A stretch of DNA of 64,000 nt from Brachybacterium saurashtrense (GTDB taxonomy: Bacteria > Actinomycetota > Actinomycetes > Actinomycetales > Dermabacteraceae), in NCBI RefSeq assembly GCF_003355475.1, contig NZ_CP031356.1, positions 682,001 through 746,000 of the forward strand, in the 5' to 3' direction. A program made the position numbers and the translations under genes. Every line of letters begins with the position of its first letter. Positions within the stretch are counted from its first letter, which is position 1. Shown piece after piece: positions 43,219 through 52,027 of this stretch. The notes beneath the pieces were generated by a model, which was not told the origin of the DNA, searched no databases, and saw only the letters and a list, made by a program, of their open reading frames with translations.

Positions 43219-44337
43219 TCAGATCTCGCGGTGGGTGGCCTCGGGGTCCTGCGGGCCTTCGGTGTCGGGGGTGCGCTCGGGGATCCAGGGGTCTTCTTCC
43301 TCGTCGACGGGGATGTCGCCGTCGACGAGACGGGATTCGAGGGACTTCGAGAAGAGGGGCACGGGGTCGGAGGCGATCTCGATGGTGCCGTCGATGTCCT
43401 GCCAGGGGCCGCCATTCACGGAGAACTGCCCGGCGAAGGTGGTGGTGAGCGTGATGTCGTACCAGCCCTCCTGGGTGTACGTGGAGGTGACGGCTTCGGA
43501 GGGGTAGGGCTCGCCGGGGTCCGTGGTGGTGATGGTGTTCCCGTCGCCGAGGTCCCAGTGGTACGAGACGGGAACCGCGCGGATCGTGACAGGGGTGTCC
43601 AGCAGCTCCACGTCGAGCAGCTGGGGCTCGGGGTCGGTGTGGAGCACGTTGACCATGTTCACCGGCAGCCAACCGTCCGGCGGGCCGGCGTGGGCGGTGA
43701 GGGGTTGGACGGGCATGCGCGCGAAGTCGGACTGGGTGACCGTGATGACGACAGGGGGAGCTTCGTCAAACTCCGGGGTGCCGGGAAGTGCGCAGCGGAT
43801 GCCGAGGTCGGTGCGCTCGTCCGTCACCGTGTCGACGCGCGTCCCGCGCTGGGTGACGCCTTCGACGGCGCGCGAAGAGCCGGTGGTCGCCCCGATGGTG
43901 AGAGCGTCGCCGCGACCGGCGATCTGGTTGCCGCTGCCGGCCTCGCAAGACTCCGGGTGGGGAGTGCACGCCCATGAGCCGCCATCGGTGGACAGGTCCG
44001 CGCCGCAGCCAGAGAACTCGGAGACCGGTGTCCAGATGTACTGGTAGCGGGGCGGGGTGGGGGTGGGTTCCTTGTTGTTGTTTGGCTCCGCGCTTCTGTT
44101 GCTGGTTGACCTCGTTGGGTGTTCTGCGAGCGGCGTATTGGCGCCTGTCTCGATGCCGTCTTTGTCGTAGCCTCCATCGACGGAAGGCGATGGCGCTGGT
44201 TGCGGTGATTCGTTCTTCGGCGGCTCGGTTCGAGGGTCCGGCGGTGTAGCAATGGCAGGTGCGACCAGGAGAAGAGTCGATGCAATAGTTGCGGAGACTA
44301 CGGCAATTCTCCCGGTGGGCGAGAGTTCAGCCTTCAT
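43219..44337 (-). CDS. Secreted PKD-domain protein
   Basis: A 372-residue exported protein. Seen: an N-terminal signal peptide (RIAVVSATIASTLLLVAPAIA, residues about 10-30, partly quoted), a Ser/Thr/Asn/Pro-rich stretch, and a PKD-like beta domain with SYHWDLGDGNTITTTDPGEP and TYTQEGWYDITLTT, followed by an acidic tail. Six or so Cys in the middle part may form disulfides. The ATG at 44337 (GTG 44349 is an alternative) lies inside the end of the DUF6318 lipoprotein gene, so the pair is co-translated. Codon use in the first third is AT-richer than neighbours. Surface or secreted role unknown. Confidence 0.8.
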   Translation of the reverse strand: MKAELSPTGRIAVVSATIASTLLLVAPAIATPPDPRTEPPKNESPQPAPSPSVDGGYDKDGIETGANTPLAEHPTRSTSNRSAEPNNNKEPTPTPPRYQYIWTPVSEFSGCGADLSTDGGSWACTPHPESCEAGSGNQIAGRGDALTIGATTGSSRAVEGVTQRGTRVDTVTDERTDLGIRCALPGTPEFDEAPPVVITVTQSDFARMPVQPLTAHAGPPDGWLPVNMVNVLHTDPEPQLLDVELLDTPVTIRAVPVSYHWDLGDGNTITTTDPGEPYPSEAVTSTYTQEGWYDITLTTTFAGQFSVNGGPWQDIDGTIEIASDPVPLFSKSLESRLVDGDIPVDEEEDPWIPERTPDTEGPQDPEATHREI

Positions 44338-44959
44338 AGATGTCGTCACCCCAATTAATTGTCATTCCGTTTACGATCCAGACTTCGCCCTCCCAGTCCA
44401 TACCGCCGATAGTGACGTATTCGACATCTGAAACCAGAATGCTCTCCGTAAAGTCTTCGTTGGGGCGTTTGTGGCTCTCCAGCGTGAAAACATAGCCGAT
44501 CTCGTGATCAAAAGTACTGCTCTCGTGGATCGCTGTACCGGTGTCAAATCTTGTTAATTCCGACCAGTAGAGTCCGTTTTCGCGAATAGGTGTCACGTCA
44601 TCGTTCAGGACGTCGCAGCCACCGCAGTCCTCTCCTTCTAGCCGTTCCAGCGCGGAATCGTCCCCGGTCTGGTGGGCCCAGATCGACACGGCGATGTAGT
44701 ACCGGAACGCCTGCTCGGCGCCTTCTGGGGTGTTCTGGTCCATGCCTTCGTAGTCGGCAGGGTCGGGCGGCGGGATGTCCGGCGCTTCGGCGGTCGGTTC
44801 GTCGCCGCCGTCGCTTGACTTTCCGCCGCCGTCGCTCGGAGCGTCGATGCCGATGTCGGGCGGGGGAGTGGTGACGGCGCCCGGGTTCGGGTCGCCGCAC
44901 GCGGCGAGGCCGAGCAGGAGCGCTCCGGTCGCGACGGTGCTGAGGAGGCGACGGGACAT
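44327..44959 (-). CDS. DUF6318-like lipoprotein
   Basis: A 210-residue predicted lipoprotein. Seen: a signal peptide with the lipobox LAAC (Cys at residue 21), an Asp/Gly/Ser-rich linker, and a domain with PEGAEQAFRYYIAVSIWAHQ, EGEDCGGCDVLND and the closing GEVWIVNGMTINWGDD, matching my recollection of the actinobacterial DUF6318 family. Function unknown; NTF2-like folds are possible. Its stop region overlaps the start of the PKD-protein gene. The DNA from about 44080 to 44600 is visibly AT-richer than the rest of the window, which suggests relaxed selection or transfer. The upstream gap of 169 bases to the divergent MFS gene holds no other gene. Confidence 0.78.
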   Translation of the reverse strand: MSRRLLSTVATGALLLGLAACGDPNPGAVTTPPPDIGIDAPSDGGGKSSDGGDEPTAEAPDIPPPDPADYEGMDQNTPEGAEQAFRYYIAVSIWAHQTGDDSALERLEGEDCGGCDVLNDDVTPIRENGLYWSELTRFDTGTAIHESSTFDHEIGYVFTLESHKRPNEDFTESILVSDVEYVTIGGMDWEGEVWIVNGMTINWGDDIYEG

Positions 44960-45128
44960 GGGTGGGCCTTCCGGGAGTGCATCAGATCACCGACACGGTA
45001 CCCAGGTGGTGCTCAGGCTCGCACGGGTTCGACCCGATTGTGGACAGAGGCGACAATGGAGCGACACAGGTGCGGGACCGGGGCAACGCCTCGGACCGGA
45101 GGACAGGGGACAGGAACGGGGTGCGCGG

Positions 45129-46466
45129 GTGACGACGGAGAACGGCTCGTCGGTCGCCCATGCACCCCGAGGTCCCGGTACCTCCTCACGGTCCGACCCG
45201 TTGCAGCGTCGCACCCTCATCGTCCTGGTCATCTCCCAGGTTCTCGGCACGATCGGTCTCGGAGTCGCGCCGACGATCGGGATCCTGCTGGCGGGCGAAG
45301 TCACCGACTCCGAGGCCTGGGCCGGGCTCGCGCGCACCGGATCCACCCTCGGTGCCGCCCTGTTCGGTGTGCCGCTGGGAACTCTGGCGGCGCGGCGCGG
45401 CCGACGCCTCGGGCTCGCCACCGGGTGGTGGGTCGCCGCAGTGGGGGCGGGGCTCCTCGTCGTCGCGGCGCAGTGGCAGATGCTGGTGCCGCTGTTCCTG
45501 GGGCTGCTCATGACGGGGGCGGGCACCGCCGCCTCCCTCCAGGCGCGCTTCACCGCCACCGACCTCGCCACGCCCCGCACCCGGGCGCGGTCGCTCGCGC
45601 TGGTGATGTGGGTGGGAGCCTTCGGCACCGTGATCGGACCCAATCTGGGGGTACCGGGCGCGGCACTGGGAGCGGCGACCGGCTTGTCCACCTTCGGGGC
45701 GGCGTTCCTGATCGCAGCGGTCGCCTCCGCGCTCGCCGGCGCTGTGGTCCTCGTGATGCTCCGCCCCGACCCGCTGGACGTCCTCGCGCGGCGACAGCAG
45801 GACGCACTCGGCGCGACACCCGAGAGGCCCGCGCTCGGCACCGTCGAGCCGCCGCGCCGCTTCGAGCGACTCTCCCGCGTGCTCGCCGAGATGCGGGTGA
45901 ACCGGGAGGCGCGCACAGCACTCGTCGCCCTGCTCACGGCGCAGGCCGTGATGGTGGCGCTGATGACCATGACACCCGTGCACGTGGAGCATCACGGCGG
46001 CTCCCTGACGATCATCGGCCTCACCATCAGCCTGCACGTGGTGGGCATGTTCGGCCTGGCGCCCGTGGTGGGGGTCCTGGTGGATCGACTCGGACCCCGG
46101 GGCGTAGTGGGTATCGGCGTGGCGATCCTCGGCGCCTCCCTCGGCCTGTCGATCTTCGCCTCGGCGTCGCTCAGCGGCGTGATGGCCGCGCTCATCCTTC
46201 TGGGACTCGGGTGGTCGTTCCTCAATGTCGCGGGCTCGGCGCTGTTCAGCGCTGCCGTCGCCGAGCGCTCGCGCGCCGCATCGCAGGGCGGCGCGGATGC
46301 CCTCTCGAACCTGTGCGGCGCGTTGGCGGCCTTCGCCTCCGGCCCGCTGATGGCGGCGACGTCGTTCTCGGTGCTCGGTGTGCTCTCCGCCGTCGTGACC
46401 GTGCCGCTCCTGATACTCGTGCTGCGGCCTGGTGCATGGGGCACCTCGCGGACAGCGCCTCGATGA
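45129..46466 (+). CDS. Major facilitator superfamily transporter
   Basis: A 445-residue inner-membrane transporter of the MFS drug/metabolite efflux type with about 12 hydrophobic helices in two halves. Seen: the loop between helices 2 and 3 reads GTLAARRGRRLGLATG (a form of motif A), and the corresponding second-half loop reads VGVLVDRLGPRGVVGIG. The polar centre carries a basic cytoplasmic linker (RRQQDALGATPERP). GTG 45129 starts the protein-like part; no strong ribosome-binding site is visible. It is divergent from the DUF6318 lipoprotein gene. Substrate unknown. Confidence 0.87.
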   Translation: MTTENGSSVAHAPRGPGTSSRSDPLQRRTLIVLVISQVLGTIGLGVAPTIGILLAGEVTDSEAWAGLARTGSTLGAALFGVPLGTLAARRGRRLGLATGWWVAAVGAGLLVVAAQWQMLVPLFLGLLMTGAGTAASLQARFTATDLATPRTRARSLALVMWVGAFGTVIGPNLGVPGAALGAATGLSTFGAAFLIAAVASALAGAVVLVMLRPDPLDVLARRQQDALGATPERPALGTVEPPRRFERLSRVLAEMRVNREARTALVALLTAQAVMVALMTMTPVHVEHHGGSLTIIGLTISLHVVGMFGLAPVVGVLVDRLGPRGVVGIGVAILGASLGLSIFASASLSGVMAALILLGLGWSFLNVAGSALFSAAVAERSRAASQGGADALSNLCGALAAFASGPLMAATSFSVLGVLSAVVTVPLLILVLRPGAWGTSRTAPR

Positions 46467-46512
46467 CCTGGTCGTCACGGATGATGACGATCGTGCCCGG
46501 ACCGCACGGCCC

Positions 46513-47331
46513 TCAGCGCCCGAACGCCTCCGCGGTCTCGGTGGGATCCAGCACCGCGCCCGGGTGCGGGCCCGCCTTCTCCCACGCCGCCCGCCAGGTG
46601 TCCACCTCGGGGGAGGAGAGCGCTCCGCCCGCGATCAGCACCATGTTCCCGTCGGCCGGAGCGGTGAGCAGCGAGGCGAGGGTCAGCGTCCACACGCCGG
46701 AGAGCCCCGCCCGGGCGGCGGCGTCCTCGAGGGCGCGCACCTGGCGGCGCAGGAAGCGCTGCCCGGCATCGTCGCCCACGTTCACCAGCAGCAGGCCGTC
46801 CGGCTCCAGATGGTCCAGCGCCTCGAGGTAGAAGTCCTCTGTGGCCAGGTGCGCCGGCGACTCCTCGCCGGAGAACACGTCGAGCACGAGCGCGTCGAAC
46901 CGTCGGCCGGTCATCGCGGCCAGCTCCTCGCGGGCGTCGCCGATCACCACCTCCAGCCGCGTGCCCTCCGGCATCGGCAGCGCGGTGGTGACCAGGGTGG
47001 GCAGCTCCCGCTCGATCTCGATTACCACCTGCTCCGAGCCCGGACGGGTGGCCTGCACGTACCGCGCCAGTGTGAGCGCCCCGGCCCCCAGGTGCGCGAT
47101 CCGCAGCGGCTGCCCGGCGGGCCACGCCGCATCCAGCACGTTGCCCATCCGCCGCAGGTACTCGTGCACCAGGCGGGTGGGGTCCTCCAGATCCACATGG
47201 GACTGCTCCACCCCGCCGATCTGCAGCACCCAGCCGCCCACCACCTCGTCCTTCACGATCCATGCGGGCTGGTCGGAGAAGGACAGCTGCGCGCTGCGCT
47301 GCGCGCCGGGGAGGAACTCGTGCGAGGTCAT
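46513..47331 (-). CDS. Spermidine synthase-like (fused SAM-fold) protein
   Basis: A 272-residue protein of the polyamine aminopropyltransferase-like methyltransferase superfamily. Seen: IVKDEVVGGWVLQIGGVEQSHV, the SAM-binding region RIAHLGAGALTLARYVQ, the acidic VVIEIERELP, and FDALVLDVFSGEESPAHLATEDFY, where polyamine synthases have their catalytic Asp region. Several actinobacterial homologues lack the polyamine-binding residues, so aminopropyl transfer is not certain. ATG 47331 is chosen (GGAG about 9 bases upstream); ATG 47349 is an alternative. Convergent with the MFS gene. Confidence 0.85.
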   Translation of the reverse strand: MTSHEFLPGAQRSAQLSFSDQPAWIVKDEVVGGWVLQIGGVEQSHVDLEDPTRLVHEYLRRMGNVLDAAWPAGQPLRIAHLGAGALTLARYVQATRPGSEQVVIEIERELPTLVTTALPMPEGTRLEVVIGDAREELAAMTGRRFDALVLDVFSGEESPAHLATEDFYLEALDHLEPDGLLLVNVGDDAGQRFLRRQVRALEDAAARAGLSGVWTLTLASLLTAPADGNMVLIAGGALSSPEVDTWRAAWEKAGPHPGAVLDPTETAEAFGR

Positions 47332-47438
47332 GGGAACAGTCTCCGCCATGCGCGGAGCCGGCGCCGACCACCTGCGAGCACGCGCCGGGCCGCGGGAGCT
47401 CGCCGGGCCGCGTGCGGCGGAGGGGCGAGAATGGCCTC

Positions 47439-47912
47439 ATGCACCTCCTCCGTCTCGGCGACCGCCGCTTCCGCCTCGAGCGCGCCGTGCGCGCCGACGT
47501 CCCGTCCCTCGTCGTCCTGCTGGCCGACGACGTGCTGGGCCGTGACCGCGAGAGCGACAGCCTCGACCCGTACCTGCAGGCGTTCGAGCGGATCGACCTG
47601 GACCCGCACCAGCTTCTGGTGGCGGTGCGCGACGAGAGCGGCGCCGTCGTCGCCACGATGCAGCTCACGCTCATGCCCTCCCTGTCCCGGGGCGGCGCCA
47701 CCCGGCTGCAGATCGAGGCGGTGCGCGTCGCGGCCTCCACCCGGCGCAGCGGCCTGGGCACGGCCCTGTTCGAGTGGGCGCACCGCTGGGGCCGGGAGCA
47801 GGGCGCGAGCCTCGCGCAGCTCACCACCGACGCCTCGCGCACCGACGCGCACCGCTTCTACGACGCCCTCGGCTACGCGCCCAGCCACCTCGGGTACAAG
47901 CTGCCGCTGTGA
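47439..47912 (+). CDS. GNAT-family acetyltransferase
   Basis: A 157-residue N-acetyltransferase. Seen: FRLERAVRADVPSLVVLLADD, VATMQLTLMPSLSRGGATRLQIEAVRV (in parts), the CoA-binding region TRRSGLGTALFEWAHRWGR and HRFYDALGYAPSHLGYKL, typical of GNAT proteins acting on small molecules. GAGAAT lies 6 bases before ATG 47439, so the mRNA may be leaderless. It is divergent from the spermidine synthase-like gene with about 107 bases between starts. Confidence 0.87.
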   Translation: MHLLRLGDRRFRLERAVRADVPSLVVLLADDVLGRDRESDSLDPYLQAFERIDLDPHQLLVAVRDESGAVVATMQLTLMPSLSRGGATRLQIEAVRVAASTRRSGLGTALFEWAHRWGREQGASLAQLTTDASRTDAHRFYDALGYAPSHLGYKLPL

Positions 47913-48023
47913 CCCCGCCGGTCGCGCCGCGCACGAGGTGCACCGAACCGCGGGCGGACCGCGCGGAAGCGGCCTATGGTGGACACGACACCGCGAGGTG
48001 ACCTGTGTCTTGAGGAGTGATCA

Positions 48024-48308
48024 GTGCCGATCTACGAGTTCCGCTGCGAGAGCGCCCACGAGTACGAGCGCTCCGTCCCGATGAGTGCCCGCGACGCGGA
48101 CCTCACCTGCCCCGACTGCGGAGCCCCCGCCCGCCGACGGATCAGCGCACCGCGCCTCGGCGCTCTCGGCTCGCCCGCCGGCCGGCTGCTCGAGAGCACG
48201 GCCGCGAGCGCCCACGCGCCTGCCGTCGTCGACCAGATCCCCGGCACCCCGCGCCGCACCGCCCGCACCACGGCGGATCCGCGGCACGCCAAGCTTCCGC
48301 GCCCCTGA
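48024..48308 (+). CDS. fmdB: FmdB-like zinc-ribbon protein with one altered knuckle
   Basis: A 94-residue protein of the FmdB family, small regulators or accessory proteins often encoded next to formamidase. Seen: N-terminal MPIYEFRCESAHEYERSV, then TCPDCGAPARRRI. The second knuckle CPDC is intact, but the first keeps one Cys (RCESAH), where family members usually have CxxC, so zinc binding may be altered. GTG 48024 follows GAGGAG. TATGGT at 47975-47980 is a possible -10. fmdA starts 60 bases downstream on the same strand. Confidence 0.82.
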   Translation: MPIYEFRCESAHEYERSVPMSARDADLTCPDCGAPARRRISAPRLGALGSPAGRLLESTAASAHAPAVVDQIPGTPRRTARTTADPRHAKLPRP

Positions 48309-48368
48309 GCCCGGGCCCGGACCCGGCGGCTCCGAATCCCCGGACCCGCCCCCTGTGGAAGGAGAAGC

Positions 48369-49625
48369 ATGCCCCAGAACGTGTTCCCCCTCGACTCCGC
48401 GAAGCCCTTCACGGAGCAGAAGATACTCGGCCACAACCGCTGGCACCCGGAGATCCCTCCGGCCGTCAGCGTGAACCCCGGCGACACCTTCCGCATCGAC
48501 TGCCGTGAATGGTTCGACGGGTACATCCGCAACGACGACTCCGCCGAGGACATCGCCACCGCGCCCCTGCACACCGTCCACACCCTCTCCGGGCCCTTCC
48601 GCATCGAGGGCGCCAAGCCCGGCGACCTGCTGATCGTGGACATCCTCGACGTCGGCCCCATCCCGCAGGAGGACTCCGGGCCGCTCGCCGGCCAGGGCTG
48701 GGGCTACACGGGCATCTTCGCGAAGCGCAATGGCGGCAGCTTCCTCACCGACGAGTTCCCCGACGCGTACAAGGCGATCTGGGACTTCCACGGCGAGAAG
48801 GCGACCTCCCGCCACGTCCCCGGCGTGGAGTTCACCGGCATGATCCACCCGGGCCTGATGGGCACCGCTCCCTCCCCGGAGCTCCTGGGGAAGTGGAACT
48901 CGCGCGAGGGCGCGCTCATCGCGACCGATCCGGACCGGGTGCCGGCCCTCGCGCTCCCGCCGGAGCCCCACGGGGCGATCCTCGGCGGGGTGGACGAGGC
49001 CGACCGCGACCGGGTGGCGGGGGAGGCGGCCCGCACCGCGCCGCCGCGCGAGAACGGCGGCAATCAGGACATCAAGAACCTCACCCGCGGCACCAGAATC
49101 TTCTACCCGGTGTTCGTGGACGGGGCGAACTTCTCCGTGGGCGATCTCCACTTCTCCCAGGGCGATGGCGAGATCACCTTCTGCGGCGGCATCGAGATGG
49201 GCGGCTTCATCGACGTCCACGTGGACGTCATCAAGGGAGGCATGGAGAAGTACAACGTCGCCGAGAACGCGATCTTCATGCCCGGGAACACCGCGCCGCA
49301 GCACTCGCAGTGGCTGAGCTTCTCCGGCACCTCGGTGACGCTCGACGGCGAGCAGCGCTACCTCGACTCGCACCTCGCCTATCAGCGGGCCTGCCTGCAC
49401 GCGATCGACTACCTGACCACCTTCGGCTGGTCGCCCGAGCAGGCCTACCTGCTGCTCGGCGCCGCACCGATCGAGGGACGGTTCTCGGGCGTCGTGGACA
49501 TCCCCAACGCCTGCGCGACCGTGTACCTGCCGCTGGACATCTTCGACATCGACATCCGGCCGGGCAGCGGCGAGGTGCCGAGGATCGACCCGGGCATCGG
49601 GGCGCCCCGCGCGAGCGTGGGCTGA
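48369..49625 (+). CDS. fmdA: Formamidase (acetamidase/formamidase family)
   Basis: Hydrolyses formamide to formate and ammonia; 418 residues, the normal family length. Seen: a family-typical N terminus with PAVSVNPGDTFRIDCREW, VHTLSGPFRIEGAKPGDLLIVDILD (in parts), HPGLMGTAPSPELL, FYPVFVDGANFSVGDLHFSQGDGE, and GWSPEQAYLLLGAAP near the C terminus. Cytoplasmic. AAGGAG lies 5 bases before ATG 48369. With fmdB just upstream it forms a short nitrogen-scavenging operon. Other amides may also be substrates. Confidence 0.95.
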   Translation: MPQNVFPLDSAKPFTEQKILGHNRWHPEIPPAVSVNPGDTFRIDCREWFDGYIRNDDSAEDIATAPLHTVHTLSGPFRIEGAKPGDLLIVDILDVGPIPQEDSGPLAGQGWGYTGIFAKRNGGSFLTDEFPDAYKAIWDFHGEKATSRHVPGVEFTGMIHPGLMGTAPSPELLGKWNSREGALIATDPDRVPALALPPEPHGAILGGVDEADRDRVAGEAARTAPPRENGGNQDIKNLTRGTRIFYPVFVDGANFSVGDLHFSQGDGEITFCGGIEMGGFIDVHVDVIKGGMEKYNVAENAIFMPGNTAPQHSQWLSFSGTSVTLDGEQRYLDSHLAYQRACLHAIDYLTTFGWSPEQAYLLLGAAPIEGRFSGVVDIPNACATVYLPLDIFDIDIRPGSGEVPRIDPGIGAPRASVG

Positions 49626-49707
49626 TCGGTCGCCATCGGGCCGACGGGGGCGGGCCGGGGTCACCCCGGCCCGTCCCTCGGCCGGCCCTGACCCGGGGAG
49701 CACAGCG

Positions 49708-50274
49708 ATGACCAGGCCCGTCCTCCTGCTGCTGAACGGTGCACCCGGCAGCGGCAAGTCCACGCTCGCCACCCTGCTCGCGCAACGACGCCCGCTCGCC
49801 CTGGCACTCGACGTCGATCAGCTCAAGCACGCCCTGGGCGGCTGGGCCGACGACCTGCAGGCCTCCGGGGTGCAGGCCCGGCGCCTGGCGCTCGCCGCCG
49901 CCCGCCAGCACCTGGCCGACGGGCACGACGTGCTGATCGGTCAGTACCTCGCCCGCCCCGCGTTCCTCGAGCAGCTGGAAGACCTGGCCGCCGAGAGCGG
50001 CGCCCGCTTCGTCGAGGCGGCGCTGGTGCTGGAAGCCGACGCGCTCGCCGGACGGCTCGCCGCCCGTCGCCGGGCGCCGGACAGGCCCGAGCAGGCCGCC
50101 AACGACCGCTTCGTCGGCCCCGCCGATGCCGCCGCCCACGCCGCCGCGCTGGAGGCGCTGCTGGAGGGGAGGCCGTGCGCCCACCGGCTCGATGCAGGGC
50201 GGCCTCGCGAGGAGCTGGTGGGCCTGCTCGCCCGTATCCTGGACGCCCCCGAGACCCCGCAGGAGCACCCATGA
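49708..50274 (+). CDS. P-loop kinase-like ATPase (AAA_33 type)
   Basis: A 188-residue P-loop protein. Seen: Walker A NGAPGSGKSTLA near residue 10, a region LALDVDQLKHALGG for the second substrate, VLIGQYLARPAFLEQL, and an Arg-rich lid GRLAARRRAPDRPEQ. The pattern matches small-molecule kinases such as gluconate kinase or zeta-toxin-like AAA_33 proteins; no antitoxin gene is present. ATG 49708 is preceded by GGGGAGCACAGCG. The stop overlaps the start of the DNA alkylation repair gene in ATGA, so the two are co-translated. Confidence 0.82.
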   Translation: MTRPVLLLLNGAPGSGKSTLATLLAQRRPLALALDVDQLKHALGGWADDLQASGVQARRLALAAARQHLADGHDVLIGQYLARPAFLEQLEDLAAESGARFVEAALVLEADALAGRLAARRRAPDRPEQAANDRFVGPADAAAHAAALEALLEGRPCAHRLDAGRPREELVGLLARILDAPETPQEHP

Positions 50275-51014
50275 CCGCCGCCGCCCCGCAGCGCACCGAG
50301 GCCGAGCTCGCCGACGAGGTCGCCGCGCTCCACCAGGAGCTGGCCGCGCTCGCCGACGACCGCATGCGCGCCGTCAACGAGAAGCACGGCGACGACCACG
50401 CCGTGAACCTCACCACGCTCCGCGCGATCGCGAAACGCCTGAAGACCCAGCCGGACCTCGCCCGCGCCCTGTGGAGCACACCCGCGGAGGACTCCGCCCC
50501 GAAGCTGCTCGCCCTGCTGATCTCGCGCCCGAAGCAGTACGGCGAGGCGGAGCTCGACGCGATGCTGCGCGAGGCCCCGACCCCGAAGGTCCACGAGTGG
50601 CTGGTCAGCTACATGGTGAAGAAGAGCCCGCACCGCGAGGCGCTGCGCGAGGCATGGTTCGCCGACGCGGATCCCGTGGTCGCGAGCGCCGGCTGGGCGC
50701 TGACCAGCGACCGGATCGCGAAGGCGCCGGTGGGGGAGGTGCCCGAGGGCATCGATCTCGACGCGCTGCTCGCCGAGATCGAGGCGGAGATGCAGGACGC
50801 CCCCGAGCGGCTGCAGTGGGCGATGAACCAGTGCCTCGCCGAGATCGGCATCCACGACGCCTCCCGCCGGGAGCGCGCCATCGCGATCGGCGAGGAGCTC
50901 GAGGTGCTGAAGGACTACCCGACCCCGCCGAACTGCACCTCGCCCTTCGCGCCGGCGTGGATCGAGGAGATGGTGCGCCGCGCCGAAGGCCGTACCGCTC
51001 AGCGGTCGCGCTGA
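50271..51014 (+). CDS. DNA alkylation repair protein (AlkD-like HEAT-repeat)
   Basis: A 247-residue helical-repeat protein of the AlkD/DNA-alkylation-repair family, proposed to excise alkylated bases. Seen: VNEKHGDDHAVNLTTLRAIAKRLK, WSTPAEDSAPKLLALLI, YMVKKSPHREALREAWF, and the typical end PPNCTSPFAPAWIEEMVRR. The last eight codons (GRTAQRSR) replace what should be GR and a stop; the original 3' end is found again at 52095-52167, behind an inserted gene. ATG 50271 overlaps the kinase gene stop in ATGA. The gene is probably still functional because only the last few residues differ. Confidence 0.85.
   Translation: MTAAAPQRTEAELADEVAALHQELAALADDRMRAVNEKHGDDHAVNLTTLRAIAKRLKTQPDLARALWSTPAEDSAPKLLALLISRPKQYGEAELDAMLREAPTPKVHEWLVSYMVKKSPHREALREAWFADADPVVASAGWALTSDRIAKAPVGEVPEGIDLDALLAEIEAEMQDAPERLQWAMNQCLAEIGIHDASRRERAIAIGEELEVLKDYPTPPNCTSPFAPAWIEEMVRRAEGRTAQRSR
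50924..50989 (+). repeat. Direct repeat copy 1 (3' end of alkylation-repair gene)
   Basis: A 66-bp stretch that is 62/66 identical to 52095-52160 in the same orientation; the four differences are clustered within 7 bases. It codes for the C terminus of the alkylation repair protein (PPNCTSPFAPAWIEEMVRRAEG). Together the two copies flank the membrane-protein gene at 50999-52021. Confidence 0.9.
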
Positions 51015-52021
51015 AGCGAGTCGGCGGCGTCCATGGGGGAGTCGGTGGGAGAGAAGCCGGAACGCCACTGGGTGGTGTTCGGCTCGCCCGTCTGCAGGGT
51101 CGAGTGATCCTCAGCGAACCGGCGGGAATCCTCGCTGTCCCCGGGATGCAGGTCTGCGCCGTACAGATCGTCCTCGTCCTCGTCGTCCGCCCACCTCTGC
51201 GCGGCACGGGTGGCGGCCTCCACGTCGTCGGGGTGGCGGTAGAGCAACGCTTCCATCACCTCGCGGCGCCGCGCCCACGCCGCCGTCCGTGCCCGTGCGA
51301 CCAGGAACACCACGAACACGGGCACTGCATAGAGCGCGATGAGCACCATCGGGGAGTCCCGGAACTGCTGCCCGGAATCGCGGGCGATGAAAAAGGCCAG
51401 TATGAGTACGGCGCAGTATCCGATCAGCAGGTTCTCGGCGGCGCGACGCAACAGGTCCCAGCTGCCGAGGACCCCATGCCAAGGGAAGTGCTGGGGAATG
51501 CCGGAGCTGTGCAGGAGTTCGTCGCCGGCGGCCGTGCGCAGCGCGGCCCGGCCATGTGTGCGGCCCTTCCAATGCTCGGCGGCGATCCACAGCAGGATTG
51601 CCGGGATCAGCGCCGTCGGGGCGAGCAGGATCACTTCGATTGGGGCCCAGACCCCGAAGCGCTGGCCGAGGGGTGTGAGTTGCTCCTGGCCGAACGTCGT
51701 CATCGCGAACACCACGGCGGTGACTACGCCGAGGGGGATCATCATGAACGATAGGACCGCTGCCCACGCAGAGGGTCGTCGCCCGAGTCCGTCCTGCTGT
51801 CGAGCTTCGGCCGTGTACCGCTCGGCGCGCTGCAGCGCCTCAGCGATGTCGAGCCTGTCAGCGTCGGGGATCTCCAGGTTCACAAGAGCCCGGGATGCTT
51901 CTTCCACCGACGCAGTTCGTGTCATCAAGAGGGACTCGGAGGGGAAGACTCTGACGAGTCGCCGCGCTTCGGCACGTGCCTGCGCGTCATCGAAGCCGGA
52001 GGCGGACAGTGGTGATCGCAT
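50999..52021 (-). CDS. Polytopic membrane protein, inserted between repeated 3' ends of the repair gene
   Basis: A 340-residue membrane protein. Seen: an N-terminal soluble helical region of about 85 residues (QARAEARRLVRVFPSESL and ALQRAERYTAEARQQ), then about four hydrophobic helices (AAVLSFMMIPLGVVTAVVFAM, VILLAPTALIPAILLWIA, NLLIGYCAVLILAFFIA, MVLIALYAVPVFVVFLVA; each shown shortened where needed), and an acidic hydrophilic C-terminal tail. No family recognised. TACAGT 6 bases before ATG 52021 marks a leaderless promoter. Its stop lies 15 bases inside the end of the alkylation-repair gene. The flanking 66-bp repeat shows the gene was brought in or duplicated around. Confidence 0.78.
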   Translation of the reverse strand: MRSPLSASGFDDAQARAEARRLVRVFPSESLLMTRTASVEEASRALVNLEIPDADRLDIAEALQRAERYTAEARQQDGLGRRPSAWAAVLSFMMIPLGVVTAVVFAMTTFGQEQLTPLGQRFGVWAPIEVILLAPTALIPAILLWIAAEHWKGRTHGRAALRTAAGDELLHSSGIPQHFPWHGVLGSWDLLRRAAENLLIGYCAVLILAFFIARDSGQQFRDSPMVLIALYAVPVFVVFLVARARTAAWARRREVMEALLYRHPDDVEAATRAAQRWADDEDEDDLYGADLHPGDSEDSRRFAEDHSTLQTGEPNTTQWRSGFSPTDSPMDAADSLQRDR

Positions 52022-52027
52022 TCGTCC

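Noticed and set aside
45015-45045. GGGTTCGACCCG, which resembles a tRNA T-arm
   Set aside because: No acceptor stem, anticodon arm or D-arm pairing fits around it; no tRNA is supported.
49708-50274. Zeta-type toxin of a toxin-antitoxin pair
   Set aside because: The P-loop and second motif are shared with many small-molecule kinases, and no antitoxin-like gene is adjacent; it is coupled to a DNA repair gene instead.
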